The notes below the pieces were generated by a model. The model was given only the letters and a program-made list of their open reading frames with translations. It did no database searches and was not told the origin of the DNA. The position numbers and the translations under genes are program-made. Shown here one piece after another: positions 32,950 through 41,871 of a stretch of DNA of 50,047 bases (position 1 is the stretch's first letter; every line of letters starts with the position of its first letter). The stretch comes from Treponema sp. Its GTDB lineage: Bacteria; Spirochaetota; Spirochaetia; Treponematales; Breznakiellaceae. The stretch is from positions 1 to 50,047 of the forward strand of contig JAITCL010000095.1 of NCBI GenBank assembly GCA_031283105.1. Direction: 5' to 3'.

Positions 32950-33014
32950 CCCAGCACCTCCATTAATCATGCGAATCGTGATACTACGAATAATTATGGT
33001 ATGGAGGTGCTGGG
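32950..33014. repeat. 14-bp perfect inverted repeat with 37-nt spacer
   Basis: cccagcacctccat (32950-32963) / atggaggtgctggg (33001-33014). Confidence 0.8.
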
Positions 33015-33104
33015 CTTTTATTGTCCCTACCCTCGTTACTATCTTCCGCTGGTCTCCTCCGGCGGGGAATTCCAAATGTTTCCGCTACCCGCCCGCTCCC
33101 TCCG

Positions 33105-33560
33105 GCTGGTCTCTACTGTAACAGGTGGCAGCATTTACTCTGTTACATTGGTTATGGGGGGAATAAGGCGGCACAGGGAGACAGTGCGGGGCTGCCAAAA
33201 CATTATGGGATTCTTCGACGGAGCAGACCGGCCCAGAAAAAGCACGCGAACCGGTGAGCGTGTAGATGAATAAAGGTAACACGGCCTAAGCCCAGTAATT
33301 GCTTTAGATTATGCAGTAAATGTAATAAGGCTGGGGAACAAAAGCAAAAACTAAGTGTACAGTAAAAGCCGCACGGCACGGGAAACAAGAGGACACGCTC
33401 ATAATGGAATTACCCATAGTTATCAATAATGCACAGAAGCCGTGCGGGGGCTGCGTAGTTGAATTCCCCCATTTGTTTTGGCAACCCCGCGCGGCCCCCC
33501 TGTGCCGCCCTATAATCAATGTAATAGGGTAAATCCTGCCACCTGTGCGGTAGAGACCCG
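33105..33560. repeat. Large imperfect inverted repeat (arms about 33105-33213 and 33465-33560) around a ~250-nt non-coding core
   Basis: ggtctctactgtaacaggtggcagcatttactctgttacattggttat...ggcggcacaggg...ggggctgccaaaacat vs revcomp of ...ttttggcaaccccgcgcggcccccctgtgccgccctataatcaatgtaatagggtaaatcctgccacctgtgcggtagagacc. Confidence 0.75.
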
Positions 33561-33599
33561 CCAGAGGGGGCGAATTGTTAGCTTCCTTTCCCCATCCTC

Positions 33600-33693
33600 T
33601 TCCTCCGTGTTCTCCGTGTCCTCCGTGGTGAGAATTCTTCCCTGCTTTCTCATCTCGCATAGCTTCCCGCTCGCCCGCAGCGCCCCCTCCGGC
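33600..33693. repeat. 'CTCCGTGTTCTCCGTGTCCTCCGTGG' element (copy A2) with trailing module
   Basis: tcctccgtgttctccgtgtcctccgtggtgagaattcttccctgctttctcatctcgcatagcttcccgctcgcccgcagcgccccctcc; near-identical to 23759-23850. Confidence 0.85.
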
Positions 33694-33788
33694 GGGTCTA
33701 TATCAAAAAATAAACGCTGACCCCTTGTGCCGGTTGCATAATTCGCGCACTCTATGGTATTATTTCATATATGATATAGGGAGGAATT

Positions 33789-34085
33789 ATGGCATTGATG
33801 GATGGTTATAATTTTGAACATTTGAAGAATGAGGCGGAACAACTGGTACTGCATGAGTTGGAGAAGCAGCTTGAAACCCAGGATCCGGAATTGTGCCGCT
33901 GCAATGAATGTATCGTGGATATGGCGGCTATAGCGCTTAACGCGGTAAAACCCCTGTACCGTTTTTCCCTGCTGGGAACGCAATACGCGGCGCAGGCAAT
34001 GAACGAGCAAACGTATGCGGAAAGCGTACAGCAGGCGGTTGCCCAGGCTATTGCCAAGGTAAAAGCCAACCCCGCCCATGACTAG
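33789..34085 (+). CDS. ComFB-family protein
   Basis: NFEHLKNEAEQLVLHELEKQLETQDPELCRCNECIVDMAAIALNAVKPLYRFS matches my recollection of ComFB. Confidence 0.75.
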   Translation: MALMDGYNFEHLKNEAEQLVLHELEKQLETQDPELCRCNECIVDMAAIALNAVKPLYRFSLLGTQYAAQAMNEQTYAESVQQAVAQAIAKVKANPAHD

Positions 34086-34210
34086 GCGGGAAAATCAAGC
34101 AACCCCGCCGCAGAGCGTGTGCCGACGGGGTATGTACCCTTCGCATACAGTCAAGGGTCTTGACATTCATTAAGGTTTCAGGATAGCTTCTAGAGAGTAA
34201 GGAGACAGAT

Positions 34211-34381
34211 ATGGCACAGGCCAGTAAAAACAGCCGTACTTCAAGCGCGACGCAGAAATTCTTTTGTTCCTGCGGAGGCGAAATAAAGATGAAGGCCCTT
34301 TTCGAGAGCGGCAAAGTAAAAAATGTAGCCGAGTGTGAAAAGTGCAAGCGGCTTGAACGCCGCCCGTCAGACTTCAAGTAA
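34211..34381 (+). CDS. Small zinc-ribbon-like protein (56 aa, absent from ORF track)
   Basis: MAQASKNSRTSSATQKFFCSCGGEIKMKALFESGKVKNVAECEKCKRLERRPSDFK*; CxC...CxxC pairs; upstream RBS aaggaga. Confidence 0.75.
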   Translation: MAQASKNSRTSSATQKFFCSCGGEIKMKALFESGKVKNVAECEKCKRLERRPSDFK

Positions 34382-34383
34382 GA

Positions 34384-34411
34384 GATAAGCGACATTAAAA
34401 CGTCGCTTATC
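34384..34411 (+). terminator. Hairpin downstream of the zinc-ribbon gene
   Basis: gataagcgac-attaaaac-gtcgcttatc, 10-bp perfect stem. Confidence 0.6.
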
Positions 34412-34416
34412 TTCAC

Positions 34417-34488
34417 GTTAACCGCCATTGCTGCGCAACAGCGGTTAACTCAGGTGTTTACGAAATCCCGAAGGACTTCGTAAACACC
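34417..34488 (+). promoter_or_regulatory. Two further strong hairpins upstream of rpsT (candidate leader structure)
   Basis: gttaaccgc/gcggttaac (34417-34425/34441-34449) and ggtgtttacgaa/ttcgtaaacacc (34453-34464/34477-34488) with inner tcc-cgaa-gga. Confidence 0.6.
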
Positions 34489-34543
34489 CATAAATAACGT
34501 CCCAGAATGGCGTTTACAGATAATTATTTTTTGGGGGTTCCCT

Positions 34544-34864
34544 TTGGCAAAGAAGAGCAGTTCAGCGGAAAAGCGCCACCGGCAGAGTGAAGAACGGAGG
34601 ATGCGCAACAAAGCAGCCAAAAGCGCTGTACGGACCAGTGTCAAGAAATTCATCGCTCTGGTACAGACAAAAGATCAACCGGCGCATGGCGCCGCGGCGC
34701 GTAACGCCGCAGCGCCGGACGCGGCGGCGACAGATGCCGCACTCAAGGACATGATCAAAAAGATTGATACGGCGGCGCGGAAAGGCATTATCAAAAAAAA
34801 TGCGGCGGCGCGGAAAAAGTCAAGAATGCAGCGGTTTTACAATTCCCATAAAGCGGCGCAGTGA
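34544..34864 (+). CDS. rpsT: 30S ribosomal protein S20 (TTG start) with Ala-rich internal insertion
   Basis: MAKKSSSAEKRHRQSEERRMRNKAAKSAVRTSVKKF... DTAARKGIIKKNAAARKKSRM. Confidence 0.93.
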   Translation: MAKKSSSAEKRHRQSEERRMRNKAAKSAVRTSVKKFIALVQTKDQPAHGAAARNAAAPDAAATDAALKDMIKKIDTAARKGIIKKNAAARKKSRMQRFYNSHKAAQ

Positions 34865-34886
34865 GCGAACCTCTTAACGAGGGTGT

Positions 34887-35207
34887 ATGGCGGTAAATAA
34901 ATTCACCAAAGCCGATATTGTGGATGCCGTGTACGACAAGACCGGGATGAATCGCAAAGATGTCGGCATGGTGATTGATCTTTTTATCAGCGAAGTCAAG
35001 GCCGCTTTAATGAAGCGTCAGGTCATAGAATTGCGGGGCTTCGGCACGTTTGAAATCAAGATGCGGAAAGCCCGGCTGCGGGCGCGTAATCCCAAAACCG
35101 GCGAAATTATTTCCATCCGTCCGCATGGTAATGTAGCCTTCCGCCCCGGACGCGATCTTAAACAGGAAGCGTGGGCCATCACCGATGAAGACCCTTCCAG
35201 TCCATAA
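34887..35207 (+). CDS. HU/IHF family DNA-binding protein
   Basis: FTKADIVDAVYDKTGMNRKDV... IELRGFGTFEIKMRKARLRARNPKTGEII. Confidence 0.95.
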   Translation: MAVNKFTKADIVDAVYDKTGMNRKDVGMVIDLFISEVKAALMKRQVIELRGFGTFEIKMRKARLRARNPKTGEIISIRPHGNVAFRPGRDLKQEAWAITDEDPSSP

Positions 35208-36945
35208 AAACGCCGCCGGGGGCGCCGCCAAAAGCATCGTACAATCCTTTTTTTTCAACCTGGGCTTAACCGCCCTTTCGGTTCTATTATTCGCCGGGGC
35301 TTTCCCCAACCTGCTGTTTGAACACGGCCTCCCCGCGCTTGCATGGATTGCCTACGTTCCCATTTTCATACTGTTGTACCGGGTCAGCCTTGCCGCGTCT
35401 GTTTTTTGGGGGGCGGTCTATGGTTATGCCGCTTACGGGCTGTTCAATTACTGGCTCGCCGCTTTCCACCCCCTTGCCGGAATCATTGTCTACAGTATTT
35501 ACATGACCTATAACGCGGCGCTTTTTTTCGCGCTCAGACTCGCCGTTACTTTTTTCCCCCGGCGGGCATATCTGGTTCAGTGGCTCATCTGGCTTGCCTA
35601 CGAATACCTCTGCACCAAGGGGTTCCTGGGCTACCCTTACGGCATTACCGGCTATTCCCAGTGGCGGATGATTCCCCTTATTCAGATTGCCAATTTGTGC
35701 GGCGTATGGGGAGTTTCCGCGCTGGTGGTGTTTTCCTCGGTTTGGCTGGGAGCGGCTTTAGGCGGCAATGCGCTTGCCGTGAAAAACAAGACAGCTAACC
35801 CAATCCAAAAGAATATAACCACGGAGGACACGGAGGAACACGGAGGAATAATATCATTAATCATCTTAAAACTCCGTGTTTTTTTTCTTTTGAAGATGCG
35901 CATAGCTTCTTTTTTCCGCACGGAAAAAGTAACTGCTCTGTGCTGGGCTGCCGCTCTTGTCGCCGCCCTCTGTTACGGTTTTGCCCAGCCCGCCGATTAT
36001 TCATCCGCCCCCACGGCACACATCGCCCTTATCCAGCACAACACCGATCCCTGGAAAGGCGGCATTGCCGAGTACCGGAGCAACTATGTGATACTCAAAC
36101 GGCTTTCCGATGAAGCGCTGGCGGCACAGCCAAAACCGGATATGGTGGTGTGGTCGGAGACGGCTTTTGTCCCCCGCATTTACTGGCATGAAACCTACCG
36201 TGACGATCCGCCGTCATGGCTGTTGGTCAAAGAATTGCGGGAATACCTTGCGGCGCAGGAGGTTCCTTTCGTCATTGGCAACGACGATGCCCGCAAAGAC
36301 CCGGCAAAGAATCCCCGCGCGGGGGAAGATTTTCGGATCGATTACAACGCGGTCATGCTCTTTGACAAGGGGAAAAATACCGCCGTCTACCGCAAACTCC
36401 ACCTGGTTCCCTTTACCGAACATTTTCCCTACGAAAAACAACTACCCCCGGTGCATCGCGCCCTGGTCAATGCCGACACCCACTTTTGGGAAAAGGGAAC
36501 CGAGGCGACGGTATTTTCCGGCCCGGGTTTTACGTTTTCCACCCCGATTTGCTTTGAAGACACCTTCGGCTACCTTTCCCGGAAATTCGTGCAAAACGGC
36601 GCCGACCTGATTGTCAACCTCTCCAACGACGCATGGTCGCGCAGCCTCCCCGCCCAGAATCAGCACCTGTCTATGGCGGTATTCAGGGCGGTGGAAAACG
36701 GCCGCTCAATGGTCAGGTCAACGGCATCCGGCCAAACCTGCGGCATTACCCCCGACGGCAGGGTCATCGCTCTCGCGCCGCCCTTTACCGAGGCATGGCT
36801 GACCATTGCCATTCCCATCGTTAAAAACGATACGGTATACACCCGCCGGGGCGATTATCTGGGGATTGGTTGTACCATAGCCGCTTTCTCCCTCTTGCTT
36901 TTAGGCGGCCTTGCCTATATAATCACTATCAGAAGGAAATCATGA
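35185..36945 (+). CDS. lnt: Apolipoprotein N-acyltransferase, interrupted in-frame by a repeat element
   Basis: TM bundle plus nitrilase domain (VWSETAFVPR, YRKLHLVPFTEHFP, CFEDTFGYLSR, LSNDAWSRSLPAQNQHL). Confidence 0.93.
   Translation: MKTLPVHKNAAGGAAKSIVQSFFFNLGLTALSVLLFAGAFPNLLFEHGLPALAWIAYVPIFILLYRVSLAASVFWGAVYGYAAYGLFNYWLAAFHPLAGIIVYSIYMTYNAALFFALRLAVTFFPRRAYLVQWLIWLAYEYLCTKGFLGYPYGITGYSQWRMIPLIQIANLCGVWGVSALVVFSSVWLGAALGGNALAVKNKTANPIQKNITTEDTEEHGGIISLIILKLRVFFLLKMRIASFFRTEKVTALCWAAALVAALCYGFAQPADYSSAPTAHIALIQHNTDPWKGGIAEYRSNYVILKRLSDEALAAQPKPDMVVWSETAFVPRIYWHETYRDDPPSWLLVKELREYLAAQEVPFVIGNDDARKDPAKNPRAGEDFRIDYNAVMLFDKGKNTAVYRKLHLVPFTEHFPYEKQLPPVHRALVNADTHFWEKGTEATVFSGPGFTFSTPICFEDTFGYLSRKFVQNGADLIVNLSNDAWSRSLPAQNQHLSMAVFRAVENGRSMVRSTASGQTCGITPDGRVIALAPPFTEAWLTIAIPIVKNDTVYTRRGDYLGIGCTIAAFSLLLLGGLAYIITIRRKS
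35810..35910. repeat. 'CCACGGAGGACACGGAGGAACACGGAG' element (copy A3) inserted in-frame in lnt
   Basis: aaccacggaggacacggaggaacacggag ... actccgtgttttttttc ... gatgcgcatagcttc; translated TTEDTEEHGG... Confidence 0.85.
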
Positions 36946-37658
36946 ATACCCAAAACAAAATACTTGTTGTTGATGATGATCCGATAAACCGTGATTTTTT
37001 CCAGTTAATGCTTTCCAAGCTGGGCTTCATCGTAGAAGAAGCGGGCGACGGCATAGACGCGCTGGGCAAATTAAAAAAATTCCACCCGGATCTTATTCTC
37101 CTTGACAATATCATGCCCCGGATGACCGGCTTTGAACTTACCAAGAGTCTTAAGGAAGATCCAAAATACCGTGAAATCCCCATTATTATGTTTTCGGCCC
37201 TTGACGATGTTCAGGACAAGCTAACCAGTTTTGAACTGGGCGTTGATGATTATATTACCAAGCCGTTTAATTTTTCCGAAGTACTGGCGCGGATAAAGGC
37301 CGCCCTGCGCAACCGCGAACTGTTTGCCCAGATTGTCGTGCGCGAGTCCCGCCTGAATCTTGCCGAAGCATTGAACCGCGACTTGAAGCAAAACCTCTCT
37401 GATTTCGCGCACAATATTGATGACCTTGATTCCGCTGTCGCTCTGCTTTCGGCGGACGGAAAAACTCCTGACGGGGAATCCTTACAAAAAATGAGCGGCG
37501 ATATTCAGGAAAAAACAAAAAAAATCCGTATGCATATTGCGGAGTTGGACGCGCGGATTGAAAAAACCATTCTTGAATGGGAAGCCCTCAAGAAAAACGA
37601 GATTGGGCTTTCCACGCTGGAAACTCAAATACGAAAATTTCTTCATCAGGAATCATAA
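36942..37658 (+). CDS. Response regulator (REC plus C-terminal helical region)
   Basis: ILVVDDDPINRDFFQLMLSKLGF... DLILLDNIMPRMTGFELTKSLK... DDYITKPFN; ATG overlaps lnt stop. Confidence 0.93.
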   Translation: MNTQNKILVVDDDPINRDFFQLMLSKLGFIVEEAGDGIDALGKLKKFHPDLILLDNIMPRMTGFELTKSLKEDPKYREIPIIMFSALDDVQDKLTSFELGVDDYITKPFNFSEVLARIKAALRNRELFAQIVVRESRLNLAEALNRDLKQNLSDFAHNIDDLDSAVALLSADGKTPDGESLQKMSGDIQEKTKKIRMHIAELDARIEKTILEWEALKKNEIGLSTLETQIRKFLHQES

Positions 37659-37660
37659 AG

Positions 37661-38080
37661 ATGACGCCCAGACAGGAAGCAAGAAAAAAAGAATCTTCTC
37701 TGGTAACCTTTGGAAAGCAGACCAGTTTTAGCGGACATCTTAAATTTCAGGAAACATTGCTGGTGCAGGGGAAATTCAAGGGAACCATTGACGCGGCGGG
37801 AGCGCTCATTGTAGACAAGGAAGCCGTCGTAGACGCCGACCGCATCACGGTCAGCTCGCTGACCGTATACGGAACGGTGATAGGCGACATTCATGCCATT
37901 GACAAGGTAGACATGATGAGCGGGGCAAAGGTACAGGGCGATGTTACCGCCGCCCGGCTTCGTATAGCCGACGGCGTTTTGTTTGAAGGCCAGTGCAGTA
38001 TGACCAGCGTGGACAAAGAAGTGGAAATTTTTTCCCGGCCTGTTGAAGAAATAAAGGCCGAGTTGCTGCGGGTTGGCTGA
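37661..38080 (+). CDS. Bactofilin family protein
   Basis: TSFSGHLKFQETLLVQGKFKGTIDAAGALIVDKEAVVDADRITVSSLTVYGTVIGDIHAIDKVDMMSGAKVQGDV. Confidence 0.93.
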   Translation: MTPRQEARKKESSLVTFGKQTSFSGHLKFQETLLVQGKFKGTIDAAGALIVDKEAVVDADRITVSSLTVYGTVIGDIHAIDKVDMMSGAKVQGDVTAARLRIADGVLFEGQCSMTSVDKEVEIFSRPVEEIKAELLRVG

Positions 38081-38622
38081 TGCCGGAAACGACTCCCTTA
38101 TTCACCGAGATTGAAACAAGGGCGGATGAAGCGGCGCGGCATCTGGTAGAAAGCCTGACCCGCAAACGCCTGACGCTGGCCCTTGCCGAGTCCTGTACCG
38201 CCGGCCTGATTGCCGATTTATTGGCGCGGGTAAGCGGGGCTTCCGCGGTTTTGTGGGGGTCGTTTGTATGTTATACCCCGGATGCAAAACAGCGGATGCT
38301 TGGTCTGGACGGCAGTTTTTTGGAACAGCATGGATTGGTAAGCAGGGAAACTGCCCGCGCGATGGCCCAGGGCGCGTTGGAACGGGCCGGCGTATCCCTC
38401 GCCGCCGCCGTTACCGGCATTGCCGGCCCTTCGGGCGACGGGAGCGCTACGCCGGTGGGAACGGCGTGGACGGCGGTAGCCTGGCAGGGGAATTGCCGGG
38501 AAAAAGAACTGCACTTTCAGGGAACACGGGCGGCAATACGGATGCAGGCGGCGGCGGCAGTTGTGGAAGAACTGCTTGAAATTATCAACTTGCCGCTTGA
38601 CAAAAAAAATATAATGGGGTAG
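38080..38622 (+). CDS. CinA C-terminal (nicotinamide-nucleotide amidohydrolase) family
   Basis: LALAESCTAGLIADLLARVSGASAVLWGSFVCY... AVTGIAGPSGDG. Confidence 0.93.
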   Translation: MPETTPLFTEIETRADEAARHLVESLTRKRLTLALAESCTAGLIADLLARVSGASAVLWGSFVCYTPDAKQRMLGLDGSFLEQHGLVSRETARAMAQGALERAGVSLAAAVTGIAGPSGDGSATPVGTAWTAVAWQGNCREKELHFQGTRAAIRMQAAAAVVEELLEIINLPLDKKNIMG

Positions 38623-38747
38623 AATGGAATTGTTAGTGGTTGTAGTGTCCGGTCTTTTATCATGCATACATATATAAATATAAATCAGTATACCATTTTT
38701 GCCTGCGCGTAAGCGTAGAAAACAGCAATGCTTAGGTGGTTTGAACT

Positions 38748-40475
38748 ATGGAAATTGTACGGAGGGGTCGAAAACCCAAAATCACGGAAAATGAGGAATC
38801 CATGAATTCAACAGATGATGATGTAGAGTCGAACGGAATGCCGGAGAATTTTTCTTCTGACGGCACAGCCGACGGCGCGCCGGACGGCGGGGAAAGAACC
38901 TCCCGCGTGGTAGTGCGGGCGCGGGCCAGAAGGACTACCGGGGGAACGGAATCCCGGTACAACCGCCAGCACGGCAGTTACGCGGCGCAGGGTAACAGCG
39001 CGTACGGCAACGGTAACGGATCAGGCGGCGCTTACAACGGAGAAGACCGGCACAACGGCTCAGACCCCGCGGCAAATTCTTTTTCCGAACCGGCGGAACA
39101 GACAGGAGAGATGTCAACGCTCTCTTTCCCCAAACTGCCCTCCATGCCGGATTTGTACGGCAAACCCGAACCGCGGCTGGATCAGGATAACGGCAAGCCC
39201 CGTCTGACCATCAACGAACTTATACGGCTCAATATGATGGATCTGCGGGAATTGGCTGTTTGTTACAATATTTCCCATGACGATATGGTTGCCCTGAAAA
39301 AGCAGGAAGTCGTTTTTGCCATACTGCGGGCGCATACCGAGCGCGGCGGAATTATTTACGCCTACGGTTCGCTGGAAATTCTGCCGGACGGTTACGGTTT
39401 CCTGCGCAGCCCGCAAAATTCCTACCTGCCCGGCCCCGATGACATTTACATCAGCCCCAGCCAGATACGGCTTTTTGCCCTTAAAACCGGCGATACCGTG
39501 TACGGCCAAATCCGCAGCCCCCGCGAAGGGGAACGTTTTTTTGCCATGCTGCGGGTGGAGACGGTCAATTACGATGACCCCACCGTAGCGCAGAACCGCA
39601 TCCCCTTTGACAACCTGACCCCCCTGTACCCCAATGAAAAACTTGATCTGGAAACCGTCACCGAAGGGGTCAGCGAGCGTATCATCAACCTGTTCTGCCC
39701 CATCGGCAAGGGCCAGCGGGCGCTGATTGTCGCGCCGCCCCGCACCGGAAAAACAATCATGATGCAAAAGATCGCCAACGCGATTACCAAAAATCATCCT
39801 GAGGTATACCTTATCGTCCTGCTCATTGACGAGCGTCCCGAAGAAGTTACCGACATGGAACGCACGGTACGTGCCGAGGTTATCTCGTCCACGTTTGACG
39901 AACAGGCCGCCCGCCACGTGCAGGTTACCGAAATGGTGCTGGAAAAAGCCAAACGCCTCGTGGAGCATAAAAAAGACGTGGTGATTCTTCTGGACTCTAT
40001 CACGCGGCTTGCCCGCGCTTATAACCAGACCGTTCCCACATCGGGGAAGATTCTGTCCGGCGGCGTTGACTCCAACGCCCTGCACAAGCCCAAACGCTTT
40101 TTCGGCGCAGCCCGTAATATCGAAGAAGGGGGCAGCCTGACCATTATTTCTACCGCCCTGGTGGAAACCGGCAGCCGCATGGATGAAGTTATTTTTGAAG
40201 AATTCAAGGGCACCGGCAACATGGAGATCAACCTTGACCGCCGCATTTCCGACCGCCGCCTGTTCCCGTCGATTAATATCAAGAAATCCGGCACCCGCAA
40301 GGAAGAACTGCTGCTTAACGAGGAAGAACTACAGCGAATTTGGATTCTCCGCAAGGTTATCAACCCGATGGACGATATAGAAATCATCGAGCTGCTGGTT
40401 GACAAAATGAAGAAAAGCAAGAATAATGAAGCATTCCTGCGCTCCATGAATACCGGCAGCGCGGGAGCAGATTAA
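38748..40475 (+). CDS. rho: Transcription termination factor Rho with disordered N-terminal extension
   Basis: [58 protein letters not shown]. Confidence 0.97.
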   Translation: MEIVRRGRKPKITENEESMNSTDDDVESNGMPENFSSDGTADGAPDGGERTSRVVVRARARRTTGGTESRYNRQHGSYAAQGNSAYGNGNGSGGAYNGEDRHNGSDPAANSFSEPAEQTGEMSTLSFPKLPSMPDLYGKPEPRLDQDNGKPRLTINELIRLNMMDLRELAVCYNISHDDMVALKKQEVVFAILRAHTERGGIIYAYGSLEILPDGYGFLRSPQNSYLPGPDDIYISPSQIRLFALKTGDTVYGQIRSPREGERFFAMLRVETVNYDDPTVAQNRIPFDNLTPLYPNEKLDLETVTEGVSERIINLFCPIGKGQRALIVAPPRTGKTIMMQKIANAITKNHPEVYLIVLLIDERPEEVTDMERTVRAEVISSTFDEQAARHVQVTEMVLEKAKRLVEHKKDVVILLDSITRLARAYNQTVPTSGKILSGGVDSNALHKPKRFFGAARNIEEGGSLTIISTALVETGSRMDEVIFEEFKGTGNMEINLDRRISDRRLFPSINIKKSGTRKEELLLNEEELQRIWILRKVINPMDDIEIIELLVDKMKKSKNNEAFLRSMNTGSAGAD

Positions 40476-40484
40476 GAGGTTAAT

Positions 40485-40688
40485 ATGAGAGAAAAGATAC
40501 ATCCCAAATATGAGATGACAACTATTTCCTGCGCCTGCGGGAATGTTATTGAAACCCGTTCCACTACCAAAGACATCAAGGTAGAAATTTGTTCATCCTG
40601 CCACCCGTTCTTTACCGGTAAACAAAAGCTGGTTGATACCGCCGGACGTATCGAGCGGTTCAGGAAGAAATACAATATCAAGGAATAA
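40485..40688 (+). CDS. rpmE: 50S ribosomal protein L31
   Basis: [59 protein letters not shown]. Confidence 0.97.
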   Translation: MREKIHPKYEMTTISCACGNVIETRSTTKDIKVEICSSCHPFFTGKQKLVDTAGRIERFRKKYNIKE

Positions 40689-40695
40689 AATGATG

Positions 40696-40740
40696 GCTTC
40701 GACAGGTGTTCCTTGAGCTTGCCGAAGGGCTCAGCCACCG
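40696..40740. repeat. GCTTCGACAG..CTTGAGCTTGCCGAAGGGCTCAG short inverted repeat
   Basis: gcttcgacaggtgttccttgagcttgccgaagggctcagccaccg; related to 10628-10650. Confidence 0.65.
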
Positions 40741-40800
40741 AGACTTCTGTCATCGGCGTGGATATTTGACTTGTTATTGGACGACTGATATTCTTTCTTA

Positions 40801-41871
40801 ATGATTCTTTACCACCCTTCAATGGCCTTGAATATGGGCGATTACGGAATTTCAATTCCCATTCATACTGATAAAAATAAAATGGTTCTTGATACGCTCA
40901 AGGCCGGCGCTCTGAAGGATATTCCCGAAACTTTGTGGCTGCGCGGCCCTGAATTTTTTGCGGAAATTGCACAAGAGGATATTCTGCGCGTACATTCTCC
41001 CGACTATGTCCACAGGCTTTTCTCTCCCGGCGGGATTGATAAAGAAATTATTGAGGCCTATGAACTTGATACGCTATCCGGTAATGGCAAGCGGTGGAAC
41101 CCGTCAAAATTGGCGCGTCCCTTAAAAGATTTTTTAACGCTGTCTCTCATCAATGCGGGGGGAACCTATACCTGCGGCCTTACCGCGCTGGAATTCCGCA
41201 CCGGCAAACAGACGGGTTTTGCCTGCTTTCTGGGCGGCGGAAACCACCACGCCCAAAGGGATTACGGCAAAGGCTTCTGTATAATTAACGACGTAGTTGT
41301 TTCCCTGCGTAAACTGCAAGCCGAAGGCCGTATACGCACCGCCTGGGTTGTTGATACCGACGCTCACAAGGGCGACGGTACTGCCGCGCTTACATGGGGA
41401 GATAGTTCTATCCGTACTTTGAGCATTCACATGGAGAGGGGCTGGCCTCTGAACGAACCGGGCTACGACCCAAACGCGGTCTATGATCCTTCAGTTTCCA
41501 CGGATTTTAATCCTTCCTTTACGCCAAGCGACATCGACATAGGAATTCCCGAAGGCCGGGACGCCGACTATATTCCGCGGCTGGCGGAAGGCCTTTCGCG
41601 GCTGGAAGAACTTCTTCCCCGGCCGGATATTGCCCTGGTGGTGGGCGGCGTTGATCCCTACGAAAAAGACGAGCTTGCCTCGACAAAACCTCTTCAACTG
41701 ACAAAAGAGACTCTTTTTGACAGGGACATGCTGGTATATAATTTCCTGCGGGAAAGGCATATTCCCACCGCGTGGACTACCGCAGGGGGCTACGGCGCGT
41801 ATTCATGGGAGATACATGTAAACTTTCTTGGGCATATTATGCCTCAGAGAACAGCGGCGGCTCATTTATGA
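40801..41871 (+). CDS. Histone-deacetylase-fold hydrolase
   Basis: GGGNHHAQRDYGKGFCIINDVVVSLR... VVDTDAHKGDGTAAL... TAGGYG. Confidence 0.9.
   Translation: MILYHPSMALNMGDYGISIPIHTDKNKMVLDTLKAGALKDIPETLWLRGPEFFAEIAQEDILRVHSPDYVHRLFSPGGIDKEIIEAYELDTLSGNGKRWNPSKLARPLKDFLTLSLINAGGTYTCGLTALEFRTGKQTGFACFLGGGNHHAQRDYGKGFCIINDVVVSLRKLQAEGRIRTAWVVDTDAHKGDGTAALTWGDSSIRTLSIHMERGWPLNEPGYDPNAVYDPSVSTDFNPSFTPSDIDIGIPEGRDADYIPRLAEGLSRLEELLPRPDIALVVGGVDPYEKDELASTKPLQLTKETLFDRDMLVYNFLRERHIPTAWTTAGGYGAYSWEIHVNFLGHIMPQRTAAAHL

Noticed and set aside
33105-33560. Small ORFs 33203..33388, 33304..33660, 33085..33282, 33001..33273 as genes
   Set aside because: They overlap on both strands and arise from inverted-repeat arms (HHGGHGEHGG-type peptides are repeat artefacts).
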